Numbered from the stretch's first letter, positions 1-10,400 are shown. The stretch: DNA of 64,000 nt from Isoetes taiwanensis (GCA_021234155.1 JAJEKV010000047.1:4417637-4481636); one strand, 5' to 3'. Notes: generated by a model from the letters alone, not told the origin. Made by a program: numbers and translations.

Positions 1-132
1 ATTCCATTGTATTTTGCAAGGGCCTTTGCACTTCATTACAAAGGCATACAAATTGACTGGAATGAGGTAAAGGAGAATGCTATTTCTGCTAAAAAGAGCA
101 AAAGGAGTCCGATGTTACACATGCGGTGACCC
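1..132 (+). CDS. Partial exon cut by the window start
   Basis: From base 1 there is an open frame of 43 codons ending at TGA 130-132, starting I-P-L-Y-F-A-R-A-F. Its mix of aromatic and charged residues (HYKGIQIDWNEV) looks like coding sequence, not noise. I recognise no family. It lies upstream of the coiled-coil ORF and the Ulp1-like exons on the same strand, so it may be an upstream exon of the same gene or element. The 5' part is outside the window. Confidence 0.3.
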
Positions 133-252
133 TAAAATCGCCCAATGTAAAAATATGCAAGGTAACCGCCCACAGTCGGTTTTAGTACGGATGGATGGGT
201 TGAAGAAATTGGTTGAGAGTAGACTTGTGGATGCTACTATCTTGATTAGCGA

Positions 253-504
253 TTGAAGGAGTTGAAGGACAAGAGGAAGCTACTTGAATCCGAGATTTGC
301 AGGCTAGAGAGTGAGAGAAGCACATTAAGTAGGGTTGTCCAAAAATCTGATGCACAGATAAACACTCAGCTTGCCAAAATTCTGACACTAAAGGCAGCAG
401 GGCAGCCAATAGATTTGCAAATGGCATTGGCAAGTCACTTTGAAGAGGAAAAATCAAGTTTTATGGAGGAGATGAAAAATTTAACAAAGCCAATCAAGAC
501 ATGA
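253..504 (+). CDS. Short coiled-coil ORF, probable exon
   Basis: An 83-residue ORF rich in Lys, Glu, Leu and Ser. The first half (LKDKRKLLESEICRLESE) has heptad-like Leu/Ile spacing and would form a coiled coil. No catalytic motif is visible. The sequence after the stop (505-660) still looks weakly coding in shifted frames, suggesting decay or missed splicing. Plant Ulp1-like genes and transposon-borne Ulp1 genes often have a long charged N-terminal part, so this may belong to the protease gene downstream. That link is inferred from strand and proximity only. Confidence 0.35.
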   Translation: MKELKDKRKLLESEICRLESERSTLSRVVQKSDAQINTQLAKILTLKAAGQPIDLQMALASHFEEEKSSFMEEMKNLTKPIKT

Positions 505-660
505 CTTCGAAAGTTGCGAGACATTAGCCACTCGCCATCCATGAAATCAGCAAGGATTTGAAGATGAATGAAATTAGTGAGAGTAGGATAAAGGACATGA
601 TGTTACATCTTGAAACATCGGATGTAATTACCTTGCATCCCAGTCTGTTCTCAAAGCAGA

Positions 661-1368
661 TAGTAAGGCATCAAATCCTCGTGTGAAGAACACATCTTTG
701 CTCTTGCAATGCATGCCTTGATGAAGAGTATTTTGGTGTTGCCATCATGTGGACATCCCTATCGCCTTCTTTGTCTCTCATACCGTGTCTCTACTTGAAC
801 CGGTGTGTTTTTCATTGTCTTTGGCCTCAAGAACTTCGTTGCAAATATGGGAATTTCTACTCAAGGTAATTCTGTTCACTTGATTTCATTTTCTGATTGT
901 AGGAATACTTTTTGATATGCAAGTGCTTATTTTTAGATATGTATTTGTTTGGTAGAGTACTGAATCGACATTTACCTTCTACATAGACTTAAGTTTTGTT
1001 GTTCTGGAGAATGAATGTAGTTCAAGGTGCTTGGATTTGGATCTGTACATTCTTTCTGTCATTTGCATTTCTTTCATGTACATGCTTTCTTGCTTCACTT
1101 AAATTTCTGTCATGTACATGCTTTCTTGCATAACTTACAGACCTGTCTCATGTAGATGCTTTCTTGCATGACTTACATTTATTGACACTTTACATTCTTG
1201 ATTCCTTGTTTGATAGTTTTGATTACATTTACTTTTTGTTTTGTAGAAACAGGGAGCATCAAGAAACCTGAACCTGCTGTAACAGATAATGTAAACATGT
1301 AGATGATTTGTAAACATGTAGAATTTTTTCAGATCTGAGTCTAGCTAACTAGCCATTGTCATATGCAG
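661..1368 (+). other. Non-coding stretch, probable intron
   Basis: T-rich sequence without a convincing ORF. It contains repeated short strings such as CATGTACATGCTTTCTTGC near 1,076-1,170 and ends in a good plant acceptor (TCATATGCAG) before the exon at 1,369. I see no RNA gene or transposon end here. Confidence 0.4.
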
Positions 1369-2660
1369 GTGTGAAGCCATTCCTTGAAGGAAGAACCTTG
1401 CTACCTGAATTCTCAGATGTTTCAGAACCTAAACCAACCAAGGATGATGCCATGTCCGGCGGGACTCCTTCTACATCAGCATCACCTATTAAGGCATTCT
1501 CTCACAGCTCGGGAAAGACAGAATCAGGAAAGTTTGTGGAGATGGCATTGCCTAGAATCAGTAAGTTCAAATTTAATTGAGTTGATATAAGCTTCAATAT
1601 TATTTCAGGTTGCTAATTTGTAAGATGTGTGATTGCAGGTGGAATTAGTCTTCAAGAGGAGATCCCAAATTTGGATGCCGAGTTGGCTTCCTTGACTCAG
1701 CAACAGGTTCCTATCAAAGGTGAGCAGACACTTTTATTTTTGTATGGTGTCATCATTAATTTAGCTTATATTTGTCCATTCATACAAATTTGAAGTAGGT
1801 GGCGAGAATATTGACCAAAAAATCCCCACGCCACGGAAGAAGTACCATACCATTGTTGAGGTTTCTACAATAGGTCGCCATTTAATGAATGTTCTTTTAA
1901 CTTGTTTTCTGATAGTATAGGTATTTAGCTACTTAATTCTTTAGTTGTGTTTGTCTTACACTACCTATTCGAGCACTTCATATGTACTTGCTGGTCTTGA
2001 AGCTCAATATGTTTTCTATTTGTTGCCCGAAAAAAATGGCGTGAGACTTGCTTAGCTAGTTTTGGTTTTAAATCTCATCAAACAAGTAACATTTGTTCAT
2101 GAGGTGCATATTCTCTAACCGGTTATGGCGGATGAAGATAAGAAAGCACCGGCTGACTATAGAAACGATTATCGTGAAGGAGGAGGATGCTCCCCAAATA
2201 AAAGCGTAAAAACTCGAGCCGTAAAGGATGCACAAGCTAAGAGTGCAGCTAAGAAAAGGTATGCACTTCATCTTAACTCACACCATTTCTTCAACTCACA
2301 CCATTTCTTGTAGGCAAAAATGTTGAAGACACAAAATCTCTTGAAGATTCTAAATTCGGTGAAGAATCGATCTTTGATGCAAGGTAATATTATGAAACAT
2401 TTGTTTTATGCACCGCATGATACTTGACACTTCAATTTGATCCTTGTAGGAGCATGCGTGAGAAACCGTGTTCTTACACGCCTTTCGTGCCTTTCAAGGA
2501 TAGCCCCCGATCCTCCCATGAAGGTGGTCGATATTGACGTTGAAGAACTCGTGCACCCGGATCAAGAATGACAAGCCGCTTTATTGAATCAGTATGGCGG
2601 TATGCACAAGGTGTTGTAGATGTAATTCTGATTTCATCTCCTATTCTTTGTGTATTTATA
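1369..2660 (+). pseudogene. Upstream exons of Ulp1-like gene (decayed)
   Basis: Several short exons with GT-AG borders can be picked out: 1,369-1,561 (rich in Pro/Ser/Thr, ending at GTAAGT), 1,639-1,721 (GGISLQEEIPNLDAEL), about 1,798-1,860 (GGENIDQKIPTPRKKYHT), 2,125-2,259 (MADEDKKAPADY, Lys-rich), 2,314-2,382 and 2,451-2,600. The last contains VVDIDVEELVHPDQE but changes frame and meets TGA codons. The segments are low-complexity and acidic/basic, as is usual for the linker N-terminal to a C48 protease domain. Junction phases here are not all consistent, so at least part of this stretch is broken or mis-sequenced. Confidence 0.4.
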
Positions 2661-2693
2661 ATGAAGTATAATTATGACCTTATCTTCTTGTAG

Positions 2694-2975
2694 GTACCTG
2701 CATCATAATTTGCCATCGGAGTGGAAGAACAAGATTTTCTTTTATCCATCTATTAACTTTCACTTGTTCAAGGAAGCTACAGCAAGTAAGAAAAAAACCG
2801 AGGCCTCAAGAAACATTGTAGATATCGTGAAACAGGGAATGAAAGGGCTGGTTATGTCAAAATGCCAGTATGTTCTTCTACCCGTGCTTGAGAATGAGCA
2901 CTTTGTGTTGGCTATATTTGCCTTTGCAGAAGGGAATCCTATAGTTCTTCGTGCACCATCGATATACACTGGAGT
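2694..2975 (+). pseudogene. Ulp1-like C48 protease domain, N-terminal half
   Basis: The exon starts after the acceptor CTTCTTGTAG. It reads YLHHNLPSEWKNKIFFYPS, then a variable segment, then QYVLLPVLENEHFVLAIFAF. The last block is the characteristic beta-strand and catalytic His segment of Ulp1/SENP (C48) SUMO proteases, with the His codon at 2,899-2,901. Such proteases cut SUMO precursors and SUMO conjugates, usually in the nucleus. The reading frame runs on into unrelated sequence after about 2,975 because a LINE has been inserted, and the Asp and Cys half of the domain resumes at 9,366. The Asp of the His-Asp-Cys triad is not clearly visible. The exact 5' junction of the LINE is uncertain by tens of bases. 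Confidence 0.65.
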
Positions 2976-3856
2976 ATACGTGCCGGGCATTGTTAGCCAG
3001 AAACTCGGAAAAAATACAGAAAGATGGAGAAACATCAGCGAGAAAAGGACGAATCAGTAAAGCAGCTGAGGGCGAAGGCCTGAAATAAGATTTGCAGAAG
3101 ACGGAAAGATAACACCGAGCAATAGGGAAGGGCTCCTGATCCGGACTGCTCCAGACTGCTGCTAATATACTTCTGTGATCTAATGGTGGGGTGCTATATG
3201 ACTTGTTTCAATTGCTCTGCACTACTTAGGCCTTTGTTTTACTTTTAAGTTCTCGCTCTTCCTTGCTCTTAGTGATAAGTTCTAGCCCAATTTTGATCAT
3301 ATGGCGCGAGAACTTTAACATCATCATATTATCATCTATGTTTTGCAAAAAATCCTGAATCTTGCCTCAGTTGTGACAGCACTGGAAATAGATCCGGCGA
3401 GTAGGAAATGTAAAGTGTACTGACAAATGAAATAGAACACCGGGAAGTCCCTCTCGGTCTCCAAAAATGATCTTGCATTTCTTGTTGTTTGTTTGAATAG
3501 TTAAACAGCAGCAACTTTTGGACGAAAACAATGTAGGGGAACACAGTAAAATGCAGTAGACAAAAAAACGCATGAGATAGCCAGGGAATACAACAGAAAT
3601 ACGACTACAAAAGTAACAAGGAGGATCAAGCAGAAGGGTCAAGACAACGCACAACGGGGAAAAATAACAAGGAAAAAGGTGGTGGACAATAATGATCCGA
3701 GAATATGGTCACAACAGAGAAACGTCAGACAAGCACACAGTTGAACAATACAGCGAAGCTAAGATATTCGCAAGACAGCGGCAAAAAGGAACGGGACACA
3801 GAGATATATAGTAAATGTTCGGGACGAAAAGTGTACAGAAAAGTTGGCGGATCAGA

Positions 3857-4250
3857 GAGATTCAACCTCCGCCGCACACCAGTATAGCGAGGGCCAGACC
3901 CACCAACTGGTTAAGTGTACCAATATAAACTTCCAAAAAGCATGAGTAATGGAGGATCGCAAGATCCAAAGAGTAAAAGGTGGACGGAATAAGATATGGG
4001 ACAGAGAGGCTCAGCCTCCGCCGTACACCAGGATAGCGAGGGCTAGACCCACCAACTGGTAAATCCGGACCACTATAAACTCGACCAATCGTAAAACCGC
4101 AAAAGTTGCATAAAGCACATTGCGAGACTGAAAAAGAGTATAAAGAGGACGGAAAAGTTACGGGACAGAGAGGTTCCACCTCCGCCGTACACCAGGATAG
4201 CGAGGGGGCCAAATAAACCCACCAACTGGTATCCGGACCACTGTACACTC
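3857..4250 (+). repeat. Three tandem monomers in the LINE 5' UTR
   Basis: A block containing CAACCTCCGCCGYACACCA, then GATAGCGAGGG, then ACCCACCAACTGGT, occurs at about 3,858-3,918, 4,008-4,062 and 4,170-4,233. The period is roughly 150-160 bp and the spacers diverge. Mammalian L1 5' UTR monomers act as promoters. Here the position just upstream of ORF1 suggests the same, but promoter activity is inference. Confidence 0.7.
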
Positions 4251-4690
4251 AAAATACAGGGAAGGAGAATAAAAATACAATTAAAAAGGAAGGACTTTGA
4301 TACACGGGACAAGGTATACGGGCCAAGGAAGCTACGGCCTCTCAACTAACTCCTCGGAATACGACTAAGGACATAAAGACAACTACCGAATCCCATAACA
4401 TGGAGGGAGGAGATCACCCATAGCGAAATCTTCATAGGGAGACACCCGAGGGATCGAAAATAAATAAATGATGGGGGCAGGAATAATTAAGGGTAGCCGT
4501 CCCAATATTTCGAATTCAAAATGGGATTAACGGTGATAATTTTTGAATTTTTGAATTCTTGAATTAGAGGACCGTTCAGCAGCGCAATATATAGACTCAA
4601 CACGGTAAAGATACCAACCCCTGCCACGGATTTTGTAGCGGCGTCTCAGACACAGCAGCAATACACAGCACCCCGCAAGACCCAAGAGCA

Positions 4691-5770
4691 ATGGCGGAAA
4701 GCAGCAGTCTCAGCCAGCAGAGGAAAGCAGAGATGGCAAGGGTACCAGTAAGTCAGCAAGACCTCCAAGATTTTCTCGCTCAGATGGATAAGCACTTGGA
4801 GTCCAGGATCCCTCGTATGGATGCCCTCAACACGCTAGCGGAGACAGCCAACCGTAATACGGCAGCCATCGCAAACATGGACGTGAGGATAGAAGGGGTG
4901 GAAAAGACAAGCGAGGAGATGCAGCGCAGGATGAACGAAATTGAGGAGGAAAAAGCCAAGATCTGGAAAAGGTTGGTTGAATTAGAAAAAGGAAATGTTG
5001 AATTGGATGCATGGGAATCATTTGATAGAATAAAACCGCATATCATGGAGTATGAGGAGCAGAATAGAATTAAGCATGACGTTAGGCTGATAGGGGTAGC
5101 AGAGAAACCTAACGAGGACACATATCGAGTTACTGCAGAAGTGATGGAGACGGTGTTCAAGGAGCATCGGAGTGTCGTTGTCAAAGCAGTACGATCAGGA
5201 CAATGGAGAGGGCGGGCGAGGCATATAAACCTGACTCTCAGAGACCTGACAGCCAAAGAGAGAATACTGCGCACGGGGGCCAGACTGAGAAATGGGATCA
5301 TAGTTCAGGAAGCTCTAACAATCATGCAACGACAAGGACTGCACAGGGAACTAGCCAAAGCAAGGGAACTAAACCAGGCAGGAATACAGGCAGGGGTCAA
5401 GAATGGCAGGGTGTTCCTGCACAAAAGGACACGGGAATTTGCAGGGCCACGACAAGGACAGAAGGAGGGGATATCGGAACCAGGGAAGGAGACCGATGTG
5501 GGGAAGGAGAACATCAACCCGGTAATGATACCAACAAAAGGGCAGGAAAACGGGACATCAGGGGGAACAGTAACAGCAACAGCTCTCGAGGCGAGCCATC
5601 ACAAAGAAGGAGGAAGAAACGAAAAAGGGGAAGGCGCAAGCCGAGGTCCCTCGGGCGGGAGCATGGGTACAACCCCAGCAGCAAGGACCAGGGGGCGACC
5701 GAGAAGGATGGTGAACGAAGCAGAACAAACAGAAACCCCGAGAGGGCAGCCGCGAGGGAGGAGACGCTGA
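4691..5770 (+). CDS. LINE ORF1 protein
   Basis: An intact ORF of 359 codons starting at the first ATG after the 5' UTR. Residues about 28-115 form a strongly charged coiled coil (TSEEMQRRMNEIEEEKAKIW). Residues about 125-240 look like an RRM-like or L1-ORF1-like nucleic-acid-binding region, including KHDVRLIGVAEKPNEDTYRV and INLTLRDLTAKERILRTGAR. The tail from about 250 on is Gly/Arg/Lys-rich and ends in RGQPRGRRR, suited to RNA binding. ORF1 proteins of this type package LINE RNA as a chaperone. ORF2 overlaps it in another frame. It is one of the few undamaged reading frames in the window. Confidence 0.75.
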   Translation: MAESSSLSQQRKAEMARVPVSQQDLQDFLAQMDKHLESRIPRMDALNTLAETANRNTAAIANMDVRIEGVEKTSEEMQRRMNEIEEEKAKIWKRLVELEKGNVELDAWESFDRIKPHIMEYEEQNRIKHDVRLIGVAEKPNEDTYRVTAEVMETVFKEHRSVVVKAVRSGQWRGRARHINLTLRDLTAKERILRTGARLRNGIIVQEALTIMQRQGLHRELAKARELNQAGIQAGVKNGRVFLHKRTREFAGPRQGQKEGISEPGKETDVGKENINPVMIPTKGQENGTSGGTVTATALEASHHKEGGRNEKGEGASRGPSGGSMGTTPAARTRGRPRRMVNEAEQTETPRGQPRGRRR

Positions 5771-6474
5771 AGATATGGTACTGGAACTGCACTGGGTATC
5801 CGTGGGACGACGGAGAGAGGCTGGAGGGAGCGCATAACAGTGACATAATATGTCTAGTAGAGACATGGGAACATAACCTAAAGAGGCTACCGGAAGAGGA
5901 GGGCTACCAGCTATTCACCTGTTGGAAAGATAAGAACTTCAAAGTAGGAAGAGGGAGTGCAGGTCTAGCCTGTTATGTCAGGGAGAATGTAGCAAATGGT
6001 ACATGTATTTTACACTCAGATGTCAATAAAAGATACATGGTACTTAGTATGCAATTGCAAAATAAAAAAGATCTAATATTGATCATAGCATATTACCCAC
6101 CGAGTAGTGACAAACTAGAACTGTTAGAACTGGGAGAAACCATGATGAAGTGGAAGGAACAGGGACCAATGATACTAATAGGAGATCTAAATGCCAGAAC
6201 AGGTCAGGAGCAAGCGCAATATACAAGTATAGATGAAACAAATGGACAATGGACCCAAACGGCAAGATCAAAAGAATGGAATAGACGAACTAAGGACAAG
6301 GCAGGGATCAATGCTAAAGGGGAACTACTGCTCGAGGTATGCACGACCACAGGGGCCATCATAGCCAATGGGGTTCAGAGATGGCCAGGATCAGGGGAAT
6401 TCACAAGTCAGAACGCTCGTGGGAGAAGTATAGTAGATTACGTGATAATGAATGAACAAAAGCCAGTGCGATGA
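5203..6474 (+). CDS. LINE ORF2, overlapping start and APE endonuclease domain
   Basis: A frame of 423 codons. Its first part (5,203-5,769) overlaps ORF1 and looks like an alternative-frame shadow. From about 5,770 it reads as a genuine AP-endonuclease-like domain: IWYWNCTGY (Asn block), LVETW (Glu), AYYPPS (Tyr), IGDLNAR near 6,178-6,198 (Asp and Asn) and SIVDYVIMN near 6,428. The final SDH block is missing because the frame breaks at 6,474. This domain nicks target DNA during target-primed reverse transcription. No in-frame ATG lies near the start of the domain, so ORF2 may be reached by re-initiation or by -1 frameshifting out of ORF1. Confidence 0.65.
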   Translation: MERAGEAYKPDSQRPDSQRENTAHGGQTEKWDHSSGSSNNHATTRTAQGTSQSKGTKPGRNTGRGQEWQGVPAQKDTGICRATTRTEGGDIGTREGDRCGEGEHQPGNDTNKRAGKRDIRGNSNSNSSRGEPSQRRRKKRKRGRRKPRSLGREHGYNPSSKDQGATEKDGERSRTNRNPERAAAREETLKIWYWNCTGYPWDDGERLEGAHNSDIICLVETWEHNLKRLPEEEGYQLFTCWKDKNFKVGRGSAGLACYVRENVANGTCILHSDVNKRYMVLSMQLQNKKDLILIIAYYPPSSDKLELLELGETMMKWKEQGPMILIGDLNARTGQEQAQYTSIDETNGQWTQTARSKEWNRRTKDKAGINAKGELLLEVCTTTGAIIANGVQRWPGSGEFTSQNARGRSIVDYVIMNEQKPVR

Positions 6475-6534
6475 TCGTAAATTGTAACCCTAGAATGGCC
6501 AATTGGGAGGAGGGAGAGTCACAGGCCCATACGG

Positions 6535-9032
6535 TTGACAATTACAGTGGGGGAACAACCGAAAAATGAAGAACAGCATGGACAGAAGAGAGATAGGGGA
6601 AAGCTGAAAATACATTTCCAGAACAAGCACGCAGACACGTTTGTACAAGTAATCAAAGAGGAAATGGGGAAAAGGAAATGGGAGGAGCACAGGGAAGACG
6701 AGAATGGAGATGCGCTCAATGACATAACAGTAAAAGTGGCATTAGAAATATTCGGGAAAAGAAGGAAGAGAAAGGAAAATGATGCCTTCAAATCTTCAAT
6801 ATGGTATGACGATGAGTGCAAGGAACAGAGAAGGAAAGTCAAGGCGCTCAGAGGTAAGGAAACATACCAAAAGGAAAGAACGATATATCTAAAGTTACTG
6901 AAAGCAAAGAGGAATAAGAATCGATGCAAAGATCAATGGGGGCTGGCCAAGCTAATCAAAAAACAACCACGTAAGTTCTGGGGTGGATTTAAAGAGAAAA
7001 AGCAAGGGAATAAGGGAAGTGAAATCACACAGGGCAGCATTGGAACAACAGGATGGGAGAACTATCTTGAAAAACTATATAAGACAGGGGCACCTCCAGC
7101 ACCAATACCTGAACTACAAATAACGGACAGGCCATGCTTCTCGTCTGACAGAAGTGATGATAGCATTGAATGGGATGGCCAATAACAAGGCCCTGAACCT
7201 ATCTGGATTAACCGTGGAAGTACTAAAATGTGCGAGATACCACTATAGTAAAGCAGGTGACAGAGATATTCAATGGTATAATACACGCAGGGCTCCCAAA
7301 CAGATGGGCGTACAACAGGGTCATACCCCTACACAAGGGGGGAAGTAAACAGGAACACGGAAACTACTGGGACAATAATGGTAAGTTCCATTTTAGCAAA
7401 AGTGGTGCGGGAAGGTTCTAGACAATAAATTAAAGCAATGGGCGAGGGGAATTTGAGAGCCTGGGGGCAAGCGGGCTTTAGACAGGAACACTCAACAAGA
7501 CCACCTAGTGACTCTCCGGGATACTAATAGAGCATAATAGAGGCCACGGAAAGAAAGTGATATCTTTGTTTTGTGGATTCGAGAAAAGCTTTTGATCTGA
7601 TTACCAAGGGAAAAGCTTATCTGAGAGGCTTGTAGACATGCGTGCACGCAGAGAGACATGGTAGGGGCAATTGCGAGATTGTACTATAATGTATATGCAA
7701 AAATAGAAGAAGAAGGAAAGGCAATAGGCGTGACACGAGAGTCAAACGGGGATGTCCATTATCTCCAACACTTGTTGAATATATATAGATGCCCTACTGA
7801 GTTTTATAGCAGAGAACGGCAAGGGGCGTGGACGCCCTACACTCCGGGGAACCAAGGTACCTATCATGCTATATGCTGATGATTTGGGCATGATGGCCAC
7901 AAAGAACAAGGGAATGCATGTGACATCGAAACTACTAGAGATCTTACGTGAAAAAAGCGGGGCTAACAATGAATCTCACAAAAACCAAAATAGTCTTTTT
8001 TGGTAACGAGGAATAATCACAAGCGTTCAAATATCTAGGGACGAGAATTAGAAAAAGCAGCAGTACAAGTATCTAGGGTATGATACACATGGCAAGGGAA
8101 ATGGGCGAAAGGGGCGATCTAGATTCCAAGCAGACCATAGGAAGCTACTATAACATGAAAAACTTCGCAATGTAAATAGAATAATAGACCGGGAAATTAA
8201 ATGCTATCTATTCGGACGCGGTGAGTCGCCACAACACACGACTATCTGGGCGGAAGCCTGGGGACCGGGGCTAACAGACAAGAAATGGGAAAAGCAAGAA
8301 GGGATTTTCAGACAGCTACATAAACAGGAATTCAAACTAAGGGCAAACACACCATTGACAACCATAGTATATGAGACAGGTCAGAAACCTATGGAGGTGA
8401 GAGCATGGAAAAGGACCATCAGATACATCATAAGAAATAATGCAGGTGAAAAGTCAGAGAAGTTAGCAAGCATCGCAATCAACGAAACAGCAAGGTCGCA
8501 CATCACCACAAGCAGTGGATGGTTTAGGGATGTAGCAATATGGACCAGAGAAATGGGGCTAAATTTGAGCGAACTGATCGATGAAGGCCAATGGAATGAG
8601 GAGTGGGCAAGTAAAGCTACGCGGGCATGGCTGCAAAGACACACAGGACCCAAAACAATCTGGCTTGTATCAATATTTAATCCAGAACAGATGATAGGAC
8701 AACAAATGTACCAAGATCACATGCTTGGAAAACGGAGACGAGATATTTTAGCAAAGTTCAGGATGGGATGTCATGATCTGAGAATTGAAAAGGACAGGTG
8801 GAGAAAAATAGATAGACAGGACAGGCTATGCAGAATCTGTGACAGAGTGGAAATAGAGGACGAAAACCACATGCTTAACGAATGTCCAATTTACACAAAC
8901 ATCAGGGAAAAGTACAGGAGAGTAAGGTGGGGACAATCAGTACATACCATAACGGCAAGGACAGAAACAATGGGAGACCTGGCAGATGCAATCACGGGGA
9001 GATCTTTGAGCAGGACACCGGGAAGCACATGA
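6535..9032 (+). pseudogene. LINE ORF2 remainder: linker, reverse transcriptase, Cys-His tail
   Basis: Several frames carry consecutive parts of one protein. The linker at 6,535-7,185 is Lys/Arg-rich with YLKLLKAKRNK and FWGGF. RT motif 1/2 follows at 7,254-7,345 (NRVIPLHKGG), motif A near 7,567-7,596 (FVDSRKAFDLI), motif B near 7,746-7,775 (RGCPLSPTL), motif C at 7,869-7,890 (LYADDLGMMA, YADD at 7,872-7,883) and motif D near 7,969 (LTKTKIVFF). The segment 8,355-9,032 is open for 225 codons and holds a Cys-x2-Cys-His-Cys cluster at 8,829-8,885 (CRICDR, NHMLNECP), common at LINE C-termini. Frameshifts near 6,474, 7,185, 7,345, 7,600, 7,760 and 8,020 break the protein. Confidence 0.75.
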
Positions 9033-9290
9033 ACAAAAAGGGCTTACGATATGATTTGCTAAAGAGGCAAATCATAGGCACTAAATATCTGACTTAAAAT
9101 TTGTTTGATATAGGCACACACACACGCGGCCTAGAAAAGCGGAACAAAGTAGGGTGCCGGCATTAATAGGAAAAAGTGAGCCTTCAGAAAAGGCTACAAC
9201 AAAACAGCGTGATGAGCTAGTAGCCCCCACCAGGGAGTTCGCCCACGCTACACAAGTCCAGAGGCCTCAGGGCACAAGGGACAATAATGT
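9033..9290 (+). other. LINE 3' UTR
   Basis: Non-coding sequence between the ORF2 stop and the pentanucleotide tail. It includes a short (CA)n run at 9,114-9,124. Position and orientation make it the 3' UTR that would be recognised by the element's own reverse transcriptase. Confidence 0.55.
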
Positions 9291-9365
9291 ATTCTATTCT
9301 ATTCTATTCTATTCTATTCTATTCTATTCTATTCTATTCTATTCTATTCTATTCTATTCTATTCT
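9291..9365 (+). repeat. (ATTCT)15 tail of the LINE
   Basis: Fifteen perfect copies of ATTCT directly follow the LINE 3' UTR, and host protease coding sequence resumes right after. Many LINEs end in simple repeats instead of poly(A). Perfect copies here contrast with the many frameshifts in ORF2. Confidence 0.85.
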
Positions 9366-9881
9366 ATATTGAATAATCTGAAAGCTTTTGCGACAAATGA
9401 GAAGGCAATTAGAGGGTATGCATTTCTATCTACTTTCTCCCATTCCTGTCTACTTAAATATTTACATTTCTACTTTTAAATGTGCATGTGCAGGCTTCAT
9501 ACGCAGATATTGACTCAATCAATGAGTCAAACCTCAAGCGGTGTTGATTTTATTCGCAAAAATAATGTGAAGGGGCTTGAACATCTTGAAGTACCTCAAC
9601 AGCCCGATCTGTCGAATTGCGGCTTGTATGTGATGGCCTGCATGCACAAATTTGTGAACGCAGTTGTCGGAAATAAGGAGTTGAAGGTAAGTGTCCAATT
9701 CTCTTGCAAGCTTTTAGTTTACACCATTTTTACATTTCTGTTTGCTTTAATGCACTATGCACAGGTTACAGCAGGCTGGTTTTCACACGATTATGCGCTA
9801 GGTCGGCGAGCATGTCTGCAAGAAGCCCTGCTTAAACAGTGTGAAGATGGAGAAGCCATTGATGTGTCGATTGGTAGATGA
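9366..9881 (+). pseudogene. Ulp1-like C48 protease domain, C-terminal half (three exons)
   Basis: Three pieces splice in consistent phase: 9,366-9,415 (LNNLKAFATNEKAIRG, donor GTATGC), 9,494-9,686 (acceptor GTGCAG, donor GTAAGT) and 9,765-9,881 (acceptor GCACAG, stop TGA). The middle exon has EVPQQPDLSNCGLYVMACMH, the Gln and catalytic Cys block of Ulp1/SENP proteases, with the Cys codon at 9,618-9,620. The usual Asp just before the Cys is Asn here. The last exon ends in IDVSIGR. With the His block at 2,899 this makes one protease domain interrupted by the LINE. The gene could be a host gene or a Ulp1 gene carried by a DNA transposon, and the window cannot decide. Confidence 0.65.
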
Positions 9882-10264
9882 ATCTAACCATTTGTTTATG
9901 AGTTTTGTGGATGAACAGGCTGTTTTCAGATTTGATCAACACTTGGTTTATGCTCTGATATCATAAGCCTGTATAAAATTCGGATACTGGTAATACCTTC
10001 GGCGGCTAATGGAATCACTGCATAAAAATCAGACTTTGTTTTGGCCTAGTTGCCTTCAAAATTTCGGATGTACTTGGCGAGTGCCTCAACCAATTAATTT
10101 TGAAAAAATGACATAAGTTGTGCCATATGGCATTATTCTAAAGCATGTATCCGGTTTACGCGGTGTCAATTTATCCCAAGTGTTTTGTATGTCTTTCATT
10201 TCTCCTGTTCTTAAATTATCCTCATAAAAGTTCTACCACTTATTGACAACTTAAGCTCATATTA

Positions 10265-10400
10265 GATGAGTGCTTCAAGATGATGAATGTGAGGTCATGA
10301 TCTTACATGACTTGATCATTTGAGATGGGTTGGATGAGTGCTCCAAGATGATGAATGTGAGGTCATGATCTTACATGACTTGATCATTTGAGATGGGTTT
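10265..10400. repeat. 68-bp tandem duplication
   Basis: Bases 10,265-10,332 (GATGAGTGCTTCAAGATGAT...) recur at 10,333-10,400 with only a few changes, such as TTC to TCC. Two units only. The low divergence suggests a recent local duplication. It also holds the imperfect palindrome AGGTCATGATCTTACATGAC. Confidence 0.85.

Larger units (their letters stand above)
2976..9366 (+). mobile_element. LINE retrotransposon inserted in the Ulp1-like gene
   Basis: A non-LTR element of about 6.4 kb in the order: 5' UTR with tandem monomers, ORF1 (coiled coil), ORF2 (APE-type endonuclease, reverse transcriptase, C-terminal Cys-His cluster), 3' UTR, and a pentanucleotide tail. Domain order and the simple-repeat tail fit a two-ORF LINE of the broad L1/I/Jockey type. 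I do not assign a clade. It lies on the same strand as the protease gene it splits. I could not find an exact target duplication: the host reads TCGATA near 2,975 and TCTATATTG after the tail, sharing only ATAT. ORF2 has several frameshifts, so the copy looks inactive. Confidence 0.75.

Noticed and set aside
3862-4345. Minus-strand ORFs across the LINE 5' monomers
   Set aside because: Explained by the repeated monomer sequence; internal peptide repeats are a by-product.
4780-5301. 173-codon minus-strand ORF within LINE ORF1
   Set aside because: Antisense shadow of the coiled-coil coding region; composition is Ser/Phe/Leu-rich as expected from reverse reading.
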